A stretch of DNA of 64,000 nucleotides from Phyllobacterium myrsinacearum (GCF_002980555.1 NZ_PVBT01000004.1:62001-126000); one strand, 5' to 3'; positions 43,679 to 53,785 are shown, counted from the first letter of the stretch. Program-made: numbers and translations. The notes: a model not told the origin generated them from the sequence alone.

Positions 43679-43704
43679 CCGCCGGTCCCATCGCGGACCG
43701 GCGG
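43679..43704 (+). other. stem-loop between binding-protein and permease genes
   Basis: CCGCCGGTCC (43679-43688) pairs perfectly with GGACCGGCGG (43695-43704), 6-nt loop. No T-run follows, so it probably blocks 3' decay or partly attenuates to favour the binding protein. Confidence 0.6.
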
Positions 43705-43826
43705 CCTCCACGTTGATCAGGTGATGTCTGCAACTGCCTCAAGGCGCATTGGTCGTGCGGGGGCGAACATTACCGGACGTGGGGTGGATTTCGCATCCTT
43801 ATTCCTCTTGTTCAGGATCAAAGCCG

Positions 43827-44894
43827 ATGACGACGCACGACATTCTGGAAGACCTGGAAGGCGAGGAGGAGTTCGGGCCCGTACTTCTGTTTCTCGCCGC
43901 CGCCGCACGCCTGATCTTTTCCGTGGCCATTACGCTTCTGGGCTTGGTCACGCTGACATTTTTCATCAGCCGTCTTTTGCCGCTTGATCCGGTCGTTGCC
44001 ATGCTGGGCGATAATATCTCCCAGGAGGCTTACGACATGATGTATCGCAAGCTTGGCCTCGACCAGCCGCTGATTGTTCAATATGGCCTGTATCTCAAGA
44101 ATGCCATGATGTTCGATTTCGGCAATGCGCTGACGTCGGGACGCCCTGTGCTGGAGGATATTGGCCGCGTCTTTCCGGCGACCATCGAACTGGCCACGGT
44201 CGCCATCATCATCGGGACCGGCTTCGGCATTCCGCTTGGCGTGTTCTCGGCCATGTACCGCAATTCACTGCTGGATCATGCCGTGCGCATGATCAGTCTG
44301 CTTGGCTATTCCACCCCGAATTTCTGGCTTGGCCTTATGGCGCTCCTCATCTTCTATGCCACGCTCGGGTGGATCGGCGGGCCGGGACGCATCGACTTTC
44401 TCTATGAATATACGGTCGAGCCGACGACGGGCTTCCTGCTCATCGACAGCGCAATGCAGGGGCAATGGGACGCCTTTGGCAATGCCGTCAGTCACGTCAT
44501 CATGCCCGCCCTGATCCTTGCTTTCGGCTCCATGGCCTATATCAGCCGCATGACGCGCGGTTTCATGATCGAGCAGCTCAATCAGGAATACATCATTACC
44601 GCCCGCGTCAAAGGGCTTTCCTGGGCACGCACTGTCTGGGGGCACGCTTTCCGCAATGTCGCCGTTCAGGTGGTTACGGTTGTTGCGCTCTCCTATGCAT
44701 TTCTGCTGGAGGGAGCTGTCTTGACGGAAACCGTGTTCGCTTGGCCGGGGTTTGGCCGTTATCTCACCAATGCGCTTCTGGCCGGTGACATGAACGCCGT
44801 CGTCGGATGCACGTTGATCGTCGGCATTCTGTTCGTCGGCATCAATCTGATCAGCGATCTTCTCTATCGCATTTTCGATCCGCGAACCCGATAG
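43827..44894 (+). CDS. ABC importer permease, DppB-like
   Basis: 355-residue integral membrane protein with about six or seven helices. The EAA loop (SRMTRGFMIEQLNQEYIITARVKGLS) marks a BPD permease. Real start ATG at 43827 rather than the upstream in-frame GTG-like extension; AGGA lies about 12 bp before it. The next permease begins 10 bp later. First channel subunit of the first peptide-type importer. Confidence 0.9.
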   Translation: MTTHDILEDLEGEEEFGPVLLFLAAAARLIFSVAITLLGLVTLTFFISRLLPLDPVVAMLGDNISQEAYDMMYRKLGLDQPLIVQYGLYLKNAMMFDFGNALTSGRPVLEDIGRVFPATIELATVAIIIGTGFGIPLGVFSAMYRNSLLDHAVRMISLLGYSTPNFWLGLMALLIFYATLGWIGGPGRIDFLYEYTVEPTTGFLLIDSAMQGQWDAFGNAVSHVIMPALILAFGSMAYISRMTRGFMIEQLNQEYIITARVKGLSWARTVWGHAFRNVAVQVVTVVALSYAFLLEGAVLTETVFAWPGFGRYLTNALLAGDMNAVVGCTLIVGILFVGINLISDLLYRIFDPRTR

Positions 44895-44903
44895 GAGCCA
44901 TAG

Positions 44904-45836
44904 ATGAGCAATGAACTCACGACAAATCCGGTGCGCTCTTTCAGTTCTCTGCGTGAATGGCTGACCGCGCCCGTGCCGACCTCTGCGTTGCAAGCCAATG
45001 CACAGCAGTTGCGGCGTTCCTGGTTGAAGCTTCTCTCCAATACCTCAGCCGTCTTTGGCCTCGTTGTGATTGTGCTGCTGGTTCTGGTGGCGTTGTTTGC
45101 GCCCTATATAGCCACCCATGATATCGGAACCAATGATCTGGCGAACCGGCTGCAAAGGCCGTCATGGGCCCACTATTTCGGGACTGACGAATTGGGGCGC
45201 GATATTTTCAGCCGTCTCGTCTTTGGCTCGCGCATCACACTCTATATTGTCACACTGACAGCGATTATCGCTGCGCCAATCGGGTTGATCGTCGGCACCA
45301 CTGCCGGCTATATCGGCGGCTGGGTCGATACGGCTTTGATGCGCATTGTCGATATCTTTCTCGCCTTTCCCAGTCTCGTTCTCGCCCTGTCTTTTGCCGC
45401 TGCGCTTGGGCCCGGTATTGAAAACGCGGTCATCGCGATTTCGCTTGCCGCCTGGCCGCCGATCGCACGTCTTGCCCGCGCGGAGACCCTGACCATTCGC
45501 TCGTCCGACTATGTCGCCGCGATCCGCCTGCAGGGCGCATCCACGATGCGTGTGATTGCAAAACACGTCGTGCCGATGTGCATCCCCTCGGTCGTCATCC
45601 GCATCACGCTCAACATGTCTTCGATCATTTTGACAGCTGCGGGCCTCGGTTTTCTGGGCCTGGGCGCCCAGCCGCCAAGCCCAGAATGGGGCGCTATGCT
45701 TTCCAGCGGCCGTGAATTCATGATGACCTCGTGGTGGCTTGCTGCGGTGCCGGGCTGCGCAATTCTTCTTGCCAGTCTCGCCTTCAACCTTTTGGGCGAT
45801 GGTCTGCGCGATATTCTCGATCCACGGAACGGATAA
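44904..45836 (+). CDS. ABC importer permease, DppC-like
   Basis: 310-residue second permease with about six helices. N-terminal tail then GTDELGRDIFSRLVFGSRITLYI, the DppC hallmark, and the EAA region SDYVAAIRLQGASTMRVIAKHVVP. It pairs with the permease at 43827 to form the peptide channel. Spacing is close (5 bp) to the downstream ATPase gene. Confidence 0.92.
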   Translation: MSNELTTNPVRSFSSLREWLTAPVPTSALQANAQQLRRSWLKLLSNTSAVFGLVVIVLLVLVALFAPYIATHDIGTNDLANRLQRPSWAHYFGTDELGRDIFSRLVFGSRITLYIVTLTAIIAAPIGLIVGTTAGYIGGWVDTALMRIVDIFLAFPSLVLALSFAAALGPGIENAVIAISLAAWPPIARLARAETLTIRSSDYVAAIRLQGASTMRVIAKHVVPMCIPSVVIRITLNMSSIILTAAGLGFLGLGAQPPSPEWGAMLSSGREFMMTSWWLAAVPGCAILLASLAFNLLGDGLRDILDPRNG

Positions 45837-45841
45837 AGATC

Positions 45842-46705
45842 ATGACAAAACCTCTGCTTGAAGTTGATGATCTCTGGGTATCGTTTCCGGGTGTGAAACA
45901 CGATATCGACATTGTGCGCGGCATCAGTTTCTCCATCGGGCGTGAGAAGGTGGGAATTGTCGGTGAGTCCGGGTCGGGCAAATCGATGACGGGCCGCTCG
46001 GTGCTGAAACTGACACCGAAATCTGCACAAATTCGCGCGAAGACAATGCGTTTTGATGGCGTCGACCTGCTTTCCGCCAGCGAACGGAAGATGCGCACGA
46101 TACGGGGAAACCGTATTTCCATGATCCTGCAGGATCCGAAATACTCACTCAATCCCCTGATCCGCATCGGCGATCAGATCATGGAAGCCTATCGTCTCCA
46201 TCATCGCGCAGGGTCTGCGGTAGCCAGGCAAAAAACACTGGCCATGCTGGAAGCCGTCCATATTCGTGATCCGGAACGTGTCATGAAACTGTTCCCGCAT
46301 GAAATATCGGGCGGCATGGGACAGCGCGTGATGATCGCCATGATGCTCATTCCAGAGCCGGATATGATCATCGCCGACGAGCCGACATCCGCCCTGGATG
46401 TGACGGTGCGCCGGCAGGTGCTGACTGTCCTGGATGAACTTGTCAGCCGTTCCGGCACCGGGCTGATGTTCATCAGCCACGACCTCAACCTGGTCGCCGA
46501 TTTCTGCGACCGCGTTCTGGTGATGTATGCGGGCCGCATCATGGAGGACCTGCCTGCCAAGGAACTGCATAAGGCCCGGCATCCCTATACGCAGGCGCTT
46601 TTGGCCAGTCTTCCGCGGTTGGATCACCCGGTCGACATGCTGAAAGTTCCAGAGCGTGATCCGGGCTGGTTGAGTGGTGCAACTCTGAGCGAGGGACAGG
46701 CATGA
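45842..46705 (+). CDS. ABC importer ATPase, DppD-like
   Basis: 287-residue nucleotide-binding subunit, slightly short for DppD (about 325). Walker A GESGSGKSM, signature ISGGMGQRVMIAM, Walker B MIIADEPTSALD, H-loop SHDLN. The C-terminal region after DRDPGW is shortened and lacks the usual Cys-rich Fe-S-like tail. ATG at 45842; it overlaps the next ATPase gene by four bases. Confidence 0.92.
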   Translation: MTKPLLEVDDLWVSFPGVKHDIDIVRGISFSIGREKVGIVGESGSGKSMTGRSVLKLTPKSAQIRAKTMRFDGVDLLSASERKMRTIRGNRISMILQDPKYSLNPLIRIGDQIMEAYRLHHRAGSAVARQKTLAMLEAVHIRDPERVMKLFPHEISGGMGQRVMIAMMLIPEPDMIIADEPTSALDVTVRRQVLTVLDELVSRSGTGLMFISHDLNLVADFCDRVLVMYAGRIMEDLPAKELHKARHPYTQALLASLPRLDHPVDMLKVPERDPGWLSGATLSEGQA

Positions 46706-47496
46706 TGAATGACATTGGGGGACCACACGTTGATGTCTCGAATCTGTCGGTTATTTTCGGCAAAGGCCGCAAACGGACCGCCGTGGTCAAGAAAGCTCGC
46801 TTTCACATTGCGCGCGGCCAAGCCTATGGCTTGATCGGAGAATCCGGATGCGGCAAGTCGACGATTTTGCGCGCGCTCGCAGGATTGATCCCGCATTATC
46901 AGGGCAGCTTTATCTTTGACGGTCAGCCGATGACCGGCGCGCGCGACAAGGCGTTCTTCCGCCGGGTGCAGATGGTGTTTCAGGATCCCTACGCTTCACT
47001 GCACCCGCGCAAACAGGTGTACAAGGTACTTGCTGAATCTCTTGCGATCCATGACATGGACCGCAGGGAAGAGCGTATCCGCGATGTGCTTGCAGCTGTC
47101 GGGCTCGGGCCAAACTTCATGTACCGCTATCCGCATGAATTGTCAGGCGGCCAACGCCAGCGCGTGGCGATTGCCCGCGCGCTGATCATTGAACCTGAGG
47201 TGCTGCTGCTGGATGAGCCGACCTCGGCGCTGGACGTGTCGGTTCAGGCGGAAATTCTCAATCTTCTGAAGACGCTGCGCCGCGAGCGAAACCTCACCTA
47301 TCTCATGGTCTCGCATGATCTGGCCGTGGTCGCGCATATCTGCGAGCGCGTCGGTGTCATGCACAAAGGCATTATACTGGAAGAACTCACCGCAGACGAT
47401 CTGCGGCAATCGCGGGCTCGGGATTCCTACACGCAGGATTTCCTGCAGGCGAGCGTCGAGGCGGTCGCACACAATCATGACAAGGACATGCAATAA
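46702..47496 (+). CDS. ABC importer ATPase, DppF-like
   Basis: 264-residue second nucleotide-binding subunit. Walker [10 protein letters not shown], signature LSGGQRQRVAIARAL, Walker B VLLLDEPTSALD, H-loop SHDL. It overlaps the upstream ATPase by four bases and its stop overlaps the next ATG (TAATG), showing a tightly coupled operon. Completes the importer begun at 42045. Confidence 0.93.
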   Translation: MMNDIGGPHVDVSNLSVIFGKGRKRTAVVKKARFHIARGQAYGLIGESGCGKSTILRALAGLIPHYQGSFIFDGQPMTGARDKAFFRRVQMVFQDPYASLHPRKQVYKVLAESLAIHDMDRREERIRDVLAAVGLGPNFMYRYPHELSGGQRQRVAIARALIIEPEVLLLDEPTSALDVSVQAEILNLLKTLRRERNLTYLMVSHDLAVVAHICERVGVMHKGIILEELTADDLRQSRARDSYTQDFLQASVEAVAHNHDKDMQ

Positions 47497-48497
47497 TGAA
47501 CTATCATTCGGCAGCCAATCCGGCAGGGCAATGGGAGCGGATCAAGGACCCTTCAGCCGCTGGTTGGCTGGATAAGGGGCTGGAAGCGGTTGATGCCTGC
47601 GCCGATGCGCAGGAAACCGATGCTTTGATGATCGTGCAGGGTGGCAAGATTGTTTACACCTATGGCGACATCACCCGCAAATATCTCTGTCATTCGATCC
47701 GTAAGAGCATTCTGGCCGCCCTGATGGGGCGGGATGTCGAAGATGGAACCATTGATCTGAGCCAGACGCTCGAAGCACTGGACATTGATGACAATGATGG
47801 ACTGAGCGCGGTCGAAAGGCAGGCGACAGTCTATGACCTGCTGACCGCCCGTTCGGGCATTTATCACGCTGCCGGTTATGAAACACCGTGGATGCGGATG
47901 ATCAAGGAAAAGCGGTATTCCCATGCTCCGGGCACCTTCTGGTGCTACAACAACTGGGACTTCAATGCGCTCGGTACGATCTTTGAGCAATTGACAGGCA
48001 AGACGGTTCATCAAGCCTTCGACGAACGTATCGCCAAGCCTTTGCAATTTGAAGATTTCTCGCTTGCCGGTGAAAAGCCGGATGGTTGGCATGACCATTT
48101 CACCGAAAGCCGCCATGCAGCCTATCCGTTCCGCTTGTCGACACGGGATCTGGCCCGCTTCGGCCAGCTTTACCTGCGCCATGGGTCATGGAACGGCACG
48201 CACATCCTGCCGCAGGGCTGGGTACAGGAATGCGTCATGCCCTATTCCCACGCCGGTGCGCGCGGGGCCTATGGTTATATGTGGTGGCTGGAGCGCGACG
48301 GTGTATTTTTCCCTGGAGTGGTGACGCCGAAGGGCAGTTATGCCGGCTTTGGCGCGGGCGGCCATTTCTGCATTGTCCTGCCGGCACTGGACATGGTGCT
48401 CGTACACCGGGTCGATACCGATGTGCAGGGACGGCAGCTTGACCGTCACAAATTTGGACGGCTGCTGAAGCTGGTTCTAGACGCATTTCAGGGGTAG
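47496..48497 (+). CDS. beta-lactamase-class C-like serine hydrolase
   Basis: 333-residue serine beta-lactamase/esterase-fold protein. S-x-x-K is SIRK (Ser67, Lys70) and the Y-x-N motif is Tyr151-Asn-Asn153. No export signal is seen, so it is likely a cytoplasmic peptidase/esterase (D-aminopeptidase-, EstB- or 6-aminohexanoate-dimer hydrolase-like group) rather than an antibiotic-resistance enzyme. Coupled by TAATG to the ATPase. It probably acts on the imported substrate. Confidence 0.88.
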   Translation: MNYHSAANPAGQWERIKDPSAAGWLDKGLEAVDACADAQETDALMIVQGGKIVYTYGDITRKYLCHSIRKSILAALMGRDVEDGTIDLSQTLEALDIDDNDGLSAVERQATVYDLLTARSGIYHAAGYETPWMRMIKEKRYSHAPGTFWCYNNWDFNALGTIFEQLTGKTVHQAFDERIAKPLQFEDFSLAGEKPDGWHDHFTESRHAAYPFRLSTRDLARFGQLYLRHGSWNGTHILPQGWVQECVMPYSHAGARGAYGYMWWLERDGVFFPGVVTPKGSYAGFGAGGHFCIVLPALDMVLVHRVDTDVQGRQLDRHKFGRLLKLVLDAFQG

Positions 48498-48517
48498 GCA
48501 GCATGCAGGGAGAAGAC

Positions 48518-49858
48518 ATGAGCGTGGCCGCCGCCATAGCGGAAGCCAGCACCAGGCCTGTGACGAGCGCCAATGCCCGCTGGCTGGCGCGAAATGCCAT
48601 CATCGATACGCTGGCTTGCATGGTGGCGGGGCGTACGGACCCAAGCACATGCAGTGTCAGGGACGCCTTTGCCGGACCGGGCAGCGATGGCGAGGCGCTC
48701 CTGGTAACTGGCGGTAAATCCAGCCCCATGCTGGCAGGGCTCATCAACGGCACTGCCGCACATGCGCTGGATTACGATGACAATTTTCTACCCGGAATGA
48801 GCCACGCATCCGCGGTGTTGGTCCCGGCCATTCTGGCCTTGGCAGATATGGAAAAGACAAGCGGATCACAATTGATCGATGCCTATCTGGCGGGCCTGCA
48901 GGCGCAAGCATTCGTCGGGGATGGTGTCGGGCAGGCGCATTATACTGCCGGCTGGCACGGCACATCGACGATTGGCAGTATCGGCACGGCTGTAGCCACG
49001 GCCCATCTATTGGGGCTCAATGTCGAGGCGACCGCCCGTGCATTGACCATTGCAGTGAGTTTCGCATCCGGTACGAAGGGGCAGTTCGGTACTCTCATCA
49101 AGCCGTTTCATGCGGGAATGGCGGCGCGCAATGCCGTTGAAGCTGCTTTGCTTGCGCGGGCTGGAATGCAGGCTAGGTATGACATTCTGGAAGGGGAGCA
49201 GGGGTTTCGCGAACTTTTTGCCGGTGATCCGCAGATCAATTGGCAAACAAAGGATATACTCGCGCCGGCTGCGCATATCATCGAAACGGCCGGCGTGATG
49301 CCAAAGCGCCATCCATGCTGTGGTTCCACGCACATGATTGTCGATGCCTTGCTCGATCTGGCGAACGAACATGGCTTTGGTGCCGAAGATGTGAAGGCTG
49401 TCGATACGCTGGTCGGCATCGCCAATTATCGCAATCTGGCCTATCCCATACCCGCCGACCAGATGCAGGCACGTTTTTCCATGCAATACTGCGTCGCCCG
49501 CGCCTTGCGGCAAGGTTATCTCGGTCTTTCCGATTTTACGCCCGCAGCTGTGCGGTCCTTCGCGGGTGACGACCTGCTCGGCGCGGTGACCATGCAGAGC
49601 TACAGTTTGGAAGAAGAATGCACAGCAGCGGAAAAGCTGCCGCATGTGGTGACGATAACGCTGCGCGATGGCCGGGTTCTGCAAGGAGCGCGTCAGTTTG
49701 CTGTCGGCACCAACCGGCAGCCATTTTCTGACTCAGACCGTTTGCGAAAGTTCCGGGACTGCTGCGACGGCGTGGAAAACGTTGACGAAATCTACGGTCA
49801 TTTGCAGGACATCGACACAGCCGGAAACCTGAAAATCATACGGTCCCTGTTCGTGTAA
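48518..49858 (+). CDS. MmgE/PrpD-family protein
   Basis: 446-residue member of the 2-methylcitrate dehydratase-like family. NGTAAHALDYDD, HYTAGWHGTSTIGSIGTAVA and PKRHPCCGSTH are the family's conserved blocks. In this operon it is unlikely to serve the methylcitrate cycle; relatives act on small acidic or imino acids. AGGGAG precedes ATG 48518; ATG 48503 is possible. Last gene of the operon, converging with the LysR gene. Confidence 0.9.
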   Translation: MSVAAAIAEASTRPVTSANARWLARNAIIDTLACMVAGRTDPSTCSVRDAFAGPGSDGEALLVTGGKSSPMLAGLINGTAAHALDYDDNFLPGMSHASAVLVPAILALADMEKTSGSQLIDAYLAGLQAQAFVGDGVGQAHYTAGWHGTSTIGSIGTAVATAHLLGLNVEATARALTIAVSFASGTKGQFGTLIKPFHAGMAARNAVEAALLARAGMQARYDILEGEQGFRELFAGDPQINWQTKDILAPAAHIIETAGVMPKRHPCCGSTHMIVDALLDLANEHGFGAEDVKAVDTLVGIANYRNLAYPIPADQMQARFSMQYCVARALRQGYLGLSDFTPAAVRSFAGDDLLGAVTMQSYSLEEECTAAEKLPHVVTITLRDGRVLQGARQFAVGTNRQPFSDSDRLRKFRDCCDGVENVDEIYGHLQDIDTAGNLKIIRSLFV

Positions 49859-49900
49859 AGCTCTTGTGGCAGGCGCCGGGCAAATTCCTTCGCGGCGGGC

Positions 49901-50803
49901 TTAGACCGCCAGTTGCGACGCCCGCCGCCAAAATCGTTCCGCATGCCGGTTACGAAACTGCGGCGTGCGGTACACTCTGATATCGACCAGCAGATCGGCG
50001 TCGGGATCGCCCGCCCGAACGAGAACGCCGCGTTTTAGCTCGTCCGCAACAAGGCCCTCGGGGATCCACGCTACGCCGTGGCCGGAAACAGTCATTGCCT
50101 TCAGAGCAACGGACATGCCGTTTTCGTAGACAGTGTTGAGCTGGAATTTGTGCTTGTCGAAAAGCCAGGGCAGGGCTGAGGAAAAAAACGAGTTGCCGCG
50201 GTAGCTGAGATAATCAGTCGGACGCGAGCGATCCTTGAGACTGTGCAACGGACTGCCGGCGGGGCCACCGGCCGAAACCGGAATGACCCTTTCAATTCCG
50301 AGAGGAAGGAACGGGAACCTTTTCAGATCTTCCATCTGCGGGACCGCATCATGTGCATAGGTGAGAAAGAAGTCGCAATCACCATTCACGAGGGTCGAGA
50401 TGTTGCCGAGGAACGATGAGTGCGGATCGGCGAACCGCGCGCGAAAATTGTCGCCGGATGCTTCCAGCGCAGCCATCCAGGCAGGAAAGAATGTCAGGGA
50501 AAGTGTATTGAGCGTGGCGAAGGATAGTATTTCCCACATGGGTGCGTAGCGCTCGGCCAGAGAGCTTCTAACGCCATGCAGCAGCTCCACGGCATCCTGA
50601 GCCCGGGGCAGAAAACTCTGACCCGCTGCCGTCAGCCGAATGGGATTGGTTGAGCGGTCGATCAAGGGTATGCCGACCCAATCTTCCAACTGCTTGATTC
50701 TTCTGCTTAAGGCAGACTGCGTGATATGGCGGTCATTGGCCGCTCTTGAAAAGCTGTAGTGCTGAGAGAGGCTCAGGAAATCTTCAAGCCATTTCAATTC
50801 CAT
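49901..50803 (-). CDS. LysR-family transcriptional regulator
   Basis: 300-residue LysR protein. MELKWLEDFLSLSQHYSFSRAANDRHITQSALSRRIKQLEDWVG is the DNA-binding domain and the rest is the PBP-like effector domain. ATG at 50803 (MELKWL) is the family-typical start. It lies between the two peptide-import operons, converging on the first and downstream of the second in the same direction, so it may control either or both. Effector unknown. Confidence 0.92.
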   Translation of the reverse strand: MELKWLEDFLSLSQHYSFSRAANDRHITQSALSRRIKQLEDWVGIPLIDRSTNPIRLTAAGQSFLPRAQDAVELLHGVRSSLAERYAPMWEILSFATLNTLSLTFFPAWMAALEASGDNFRARFADPHSSFLGNISTLVNGDCDFFLTYAHDAVPQMEDLKRFPFLPLGIERVIPVSAGGPAGSPLHSLKDRSRPTDYLSYRGNSFFSSALPWLFDKHKFQLNTVYENGMSVALKAMTVSGHGVAWIPEGLVADELKRGVLVRAGDPDADLLVDIRVYRTPQFRNRHAERFWRRASQLAV

Positions 50804-51022
50804 GTATATATCCAATAAATACAGTGCTGTTGCGTCGGCAAACTGTATTCCAAAACGAGCATCGGTTTTTCAAAGTCATGCAAGGCGGACCATATCAATG
50901 AATGCCCGTGAGAAATAGGGCCAGGCGGACCAATATTGCCGAAAATGGTGCTGGGGCATCTTGCATTGTTGAACAGCGGGCAGGGCTCGGCCGTTCTGAT
51001 AGGCCTAGCGCTTGGGGGAGGG

Positions 51023-51985
51023 CTATCTGGCGATGAAGCGAACCCTATGATCGTCCCCAACCGGGAGAAACTCCGTGGCAGGAGGTGACTGATAGACGTC
51101 ATGTGTGCCGATTTCTTCGGGATAGTAGGAAAAGCCCGATAGGGGCGGCGGCTGCATGTCCTTGCGGGTCATGTCTTCCTGGCGGATGATCATGAACGGA
51201 TCCGGAATGGCGGCGAGCAGGCGGCGCGTATAGGGATGGACCGGATTGGCAAAAATGCTTTGCCACGGGCCTTCCTCAACGATCTGGCCGAAATACATCA
51301 CGGCGATCCGGTCACTCATATGTTCAACAACACTCAGGTCATGACTGATCATGATGTATGACAGGTCCAGCTGTGCTTTAAGCTCCAGAAGCAGATTGAT
51401 AATCTGCGCCCTGATTGACACATCGAGCGCGGAAACCGGCTCATCGAGAACAATGATTTTGGGGTTGAGAATCAACGCGCGCGCAATCCCGATACGCTGG
51501 CGTTGACCGCCGGAAAATTCGTGCGGAAAGCGCTTCGCCTGCTCCGGTTTCAACCCGACCATTTTCAGGGTTGCCGCAATACGGTCTTCGACTTCACCTT
51601 GGTTGCATAGTCCATGCAACCTCAGGGGGACAGCAAGGGCACTGTAAATTGTCTGGCGCGGATTGAGCGATGCATAGGGGTCCTGAAACACCATTTGCGC
51701 CATGCGTGCACGTTGCATACGTCCCGGCTGCTCAGCGCCGGTGATCGGCTTTCCATCGAAGGAAATGCTGCCCTGCGTGGGCTTCTGCAAGCCCAGTATC
51801 GTCAATGCCAGGGTAGATTTGCCGCAGCCCGATTCACCGACAATCGACAGGCATTCGTTCTTGTGAAGACTGAGGCTGAGATTGTTGATCGCCCGCACAG
51901 CTTGATGTGAACGACGGAACAATCCAGCCGAAACCGGGAAGCACACGCTCAAATTTTCAATTCGCAAAAGGGTCTGGTCAACCAT
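51023..51985 (-). CDS. second importer ATPase, DppF/OppF-like
   Basis: 320-residue nucleotide-binding subunit with the DppF C-terminal extension. Walker [10 protein letters not shown], signature FSGGQRQRIGIARAL, Walker B IIVLDEPVSALD, H-loop SHDLS. It is the last gene of the - strand operon and overlaps the preceding ATPase by eight bases. The C-terminus after HPYTRRLLAAIPDP is the oligopeptide-type tail. Confidence 0.93.
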   Translation of the reverse strand: MVDQTLLRIENLSVCFPVSAGLFRRSHQAVRAINNLSLSLHKNECLSIVGESGCGKSTLALTILGLQKPTQGSISFDGKPITGAEQPGRMQRARMAQMVFQDPYASLNPRQTIYSALAVPLRLHGLCNQGEVEDRIAATLKMVGLKPEQAKRFPHEFSGGQRQRIGIARALILNPKIIVLDEPVSALDVSIRAQIINLLLELKAQLDLSYIMISHDLSVVEHMSDRIAVMYFGQIVEEGPWQSIFANPVHPYTRRLLAAIPDPFMIIRQEDMTRKDMQPPPLSGFSYYPEEIGTHDVYQSPPATEFLPVGDDHRVRFIAR

Positions 51986-52958
51986 GATGGTAGCACCTCA
52001 CAAAGCTACCGTCCCCCAGAATGGATGGACCCGGTACCGTATCGCGGCAGATTGGCGTGGCGCGTGTACAGCGTGGCTCAAAACGGCAGCCGGTGGGGAA
52101 AGCGGCAATCGATGGCACAATTCCCTCGATTTCCTGCAAAGGTTTGCGCTCATCCAGCGTGCGCTGACCCAAGACCGGCAATGACGCAAGCAGGCCATGG
52201 GTGTAAGGATGAGCCGGATGGCGGAAGAGATCGGCGACCGCCCTTTCTTCAACGAGATGACCCGCATACATGATGCCAACACGCCGGCACATCTTGGCAA
52301 TCACGCCCAGATCGTGACTGATCATCAGGACGGATGTGCCGCGTTGATCGCAGAGTTCCTGCATCAATTTGAGAATTTCCGCCTGAACGGTGACGTCGAG
52401 CGCCGTCGTGGGCTCGTCGGCAATCAACAGGTCGGGATGGCAGGCCAATGCAATTGCAATCATCACGCGCTGGCGCATGCCGCCTGACATCTGGTGCGGA
52501 TAATTTTTGACGCGCTTGTCCGGAGCCGGCACTTGAACCTGCGCCAGTGCGGCGATCGCCTTGCGCTCTGCCTCGTGCCAGGTCGATCCCTGGTGCAAGA
52601 CGAACATTTCAGCGATCTGGCGTCCGACCGTTGCCAGCGGATTGAGGGCCGTCATAGGCTCTTGAAAAATCATGGAGATTCGATTGCCGCGCAGCCTACG
52701 CAGCTCGCTGCCGTTCATCTTCAGCAGGTTCTGGCCCTTGAACAGGATTTCGCCCTGTCCAACCGAAAGCGGCCGGTTGAGGAGACCTATCAACGACAAG
52801 GCGGTTATGCTCTTGCCGCATCCGCTTTCACCGACCAGACCGAACGTTTCGCCGGCGCCGATCGAAAAAGAAACATTTTCAACGACATTCAGCCGTTCTT
52901 GTCCTGAACGCATATCAATATGCAGGTTTTTGATCTCAAGCAAAGGGGGAGCGCTCAT
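51978..52958 (-). CDS. second importer ATPase, DppD/OppD-like
   Basis: 326-residue nucleotide-binding subunit, full DppD length. Walker [10 protein letters not shown], signature [15 protein letters not shown], Walker [14 protein letters not shown]-loop SHDLG, then the Cys-containing oligopeptide tail ([15 protein letters not shown]). The ATG at 52958 overlaps the upstream permease stop by four bases. Full tail contrasts with the shortened DppD of the first importer. Confidence 0.93.
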   Translation of the reverse strand: MSAPPLLEIKNLHIDMRSGQERLNVVENVSFSIGAGETFGLVGESGCGKSITALSLIGLLNRPLSVGQGEILFKGQNLLKMNGSELRRLRGNRISMIFQEPMTALNPLATVGRQIAEMFVLHQGSTWHEAERKAIAALAQVQVPAPDKRVKNYPHQMSGGMRQRVMIAIALACHPDLLIADEPTTALDVTVQAEILKLMQELCDQRGTSVLMISHDLGVIAKMCRRVGIMYAGHLVEERAVADLFRHPAHPYTHGLLASLPVLGQRTLDERKPLQEIEGIVPSIAAFPTGCRFEPRCTRATPICRDTVPGPSILGDGSFVRCYHHG

Positions 52959-53785
52959 GCCTTGCGTGTCCTCATATGCGGATCGAGGTAATCGCGCAGC
53001 CCATCTCCAAACAGGTTGAGGCCGAGCACGGTCAGAAATATCGCGATTCCGGGGAATATGGCTGCCCACGGTGCAACGGCGATCAGTTCTCGCGCGTCTG
53101 TCAACATGCTGCCCCAACTGGGGAAGGGTGGTCTGATGCCGAGTCCCAGATAGGAAAGTGCTGCTTCAGCAAGAATGGCATCACCCATGCCGAGTGTCCC
53201 GATCACGAGAATGGGGCCGATCATGTTGGGCAGGATCTGTGTGAACATGATGCGGATATCGCCATAGCCAAGCGTCTTGGCGGCTTGCACATAGCCTTGG
53301 CTCTTCAAGGATAGCGCGGATGAGCGTGCAATCCGGCAGGTCCAGGACCAGTTGGTCAGTCCCAGTGCGATCAGCAAACTGCCGAGGCCAGGACCGAGAA
53401 TCGCCATGATCGCCAGGGCGAAAATCAGTGACGGGATCGACAGCATCACGTTGGTGAGCCCGCTGACGAATTCATCCCATCTGCCGCCGAAATAGCCGGC
53501 CGAGATACCAAACAACAGGCCTATACAGCTGTTTATCAGCTGCGAAACGATACCGACCGTCAGGGATATGCGGGATCCGTAAAGAACCCTGCTGAACACA
53601 TCCCGGCCCTGGGAGTCGGTTCCGAACCAGAAATCGGCACTGGGAGGCAGTTCCGCGTTCATCAAATTGGCATCAAGGATCGGATCGTGATGAACGAACA
53701 ACGGCGCAAACACGCCCAGCGTCAGGATGATCAGGCAAATGGCGCCGCCAAAGAGGAGATTGAACCGCAGTCGCATATTCGTCAC
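52955..53785 (-). CDS. second importer permease, DppC-like
   Basis: 276-residue permease, about six helices. FGTDSQGRDVFSRVLYGSRISLTVG is the DppC hallmark and QGYVQAAKTLGYGDIRIMFTQILPN the EAA loop. Overlaps the DppB-like gene by four bases upstream and the ATPase by four downstream. Confidence 0.92.
   Translation of the reverse strand: MTNMRLRFNLLFGGAICLIILTLGVFAPLFVHHDPILDANLMNAELPPSADFWFGTDSQGRDVFSRVLYGSRISLTVGIVSQLINSCIGLLFGISAGYFGGRWDEFVSGLTNVMLSIPSLIFALAIMAILGPGLGSLLIALGLTNWSWTCRIARSSALSLKSQGYVQAAKTLGYGDIRIMFTQILPNMIGPILVIGTLGMGDAILAEAALSYLGLGIRPPFPSWGSMLTDARELIAVAPWAAIFPGIAIFLTVLGLNLFGDGLRDYLDPHMRTRKA

Noticed and set aside
47496-48497. Possible antibiotic-resistance beta-lactamase
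   Set aside because: SxxK and YxN are present but there is no export signal, and it is operon-coupled to a peptide importer; a catabolic hydrolase is more likely.
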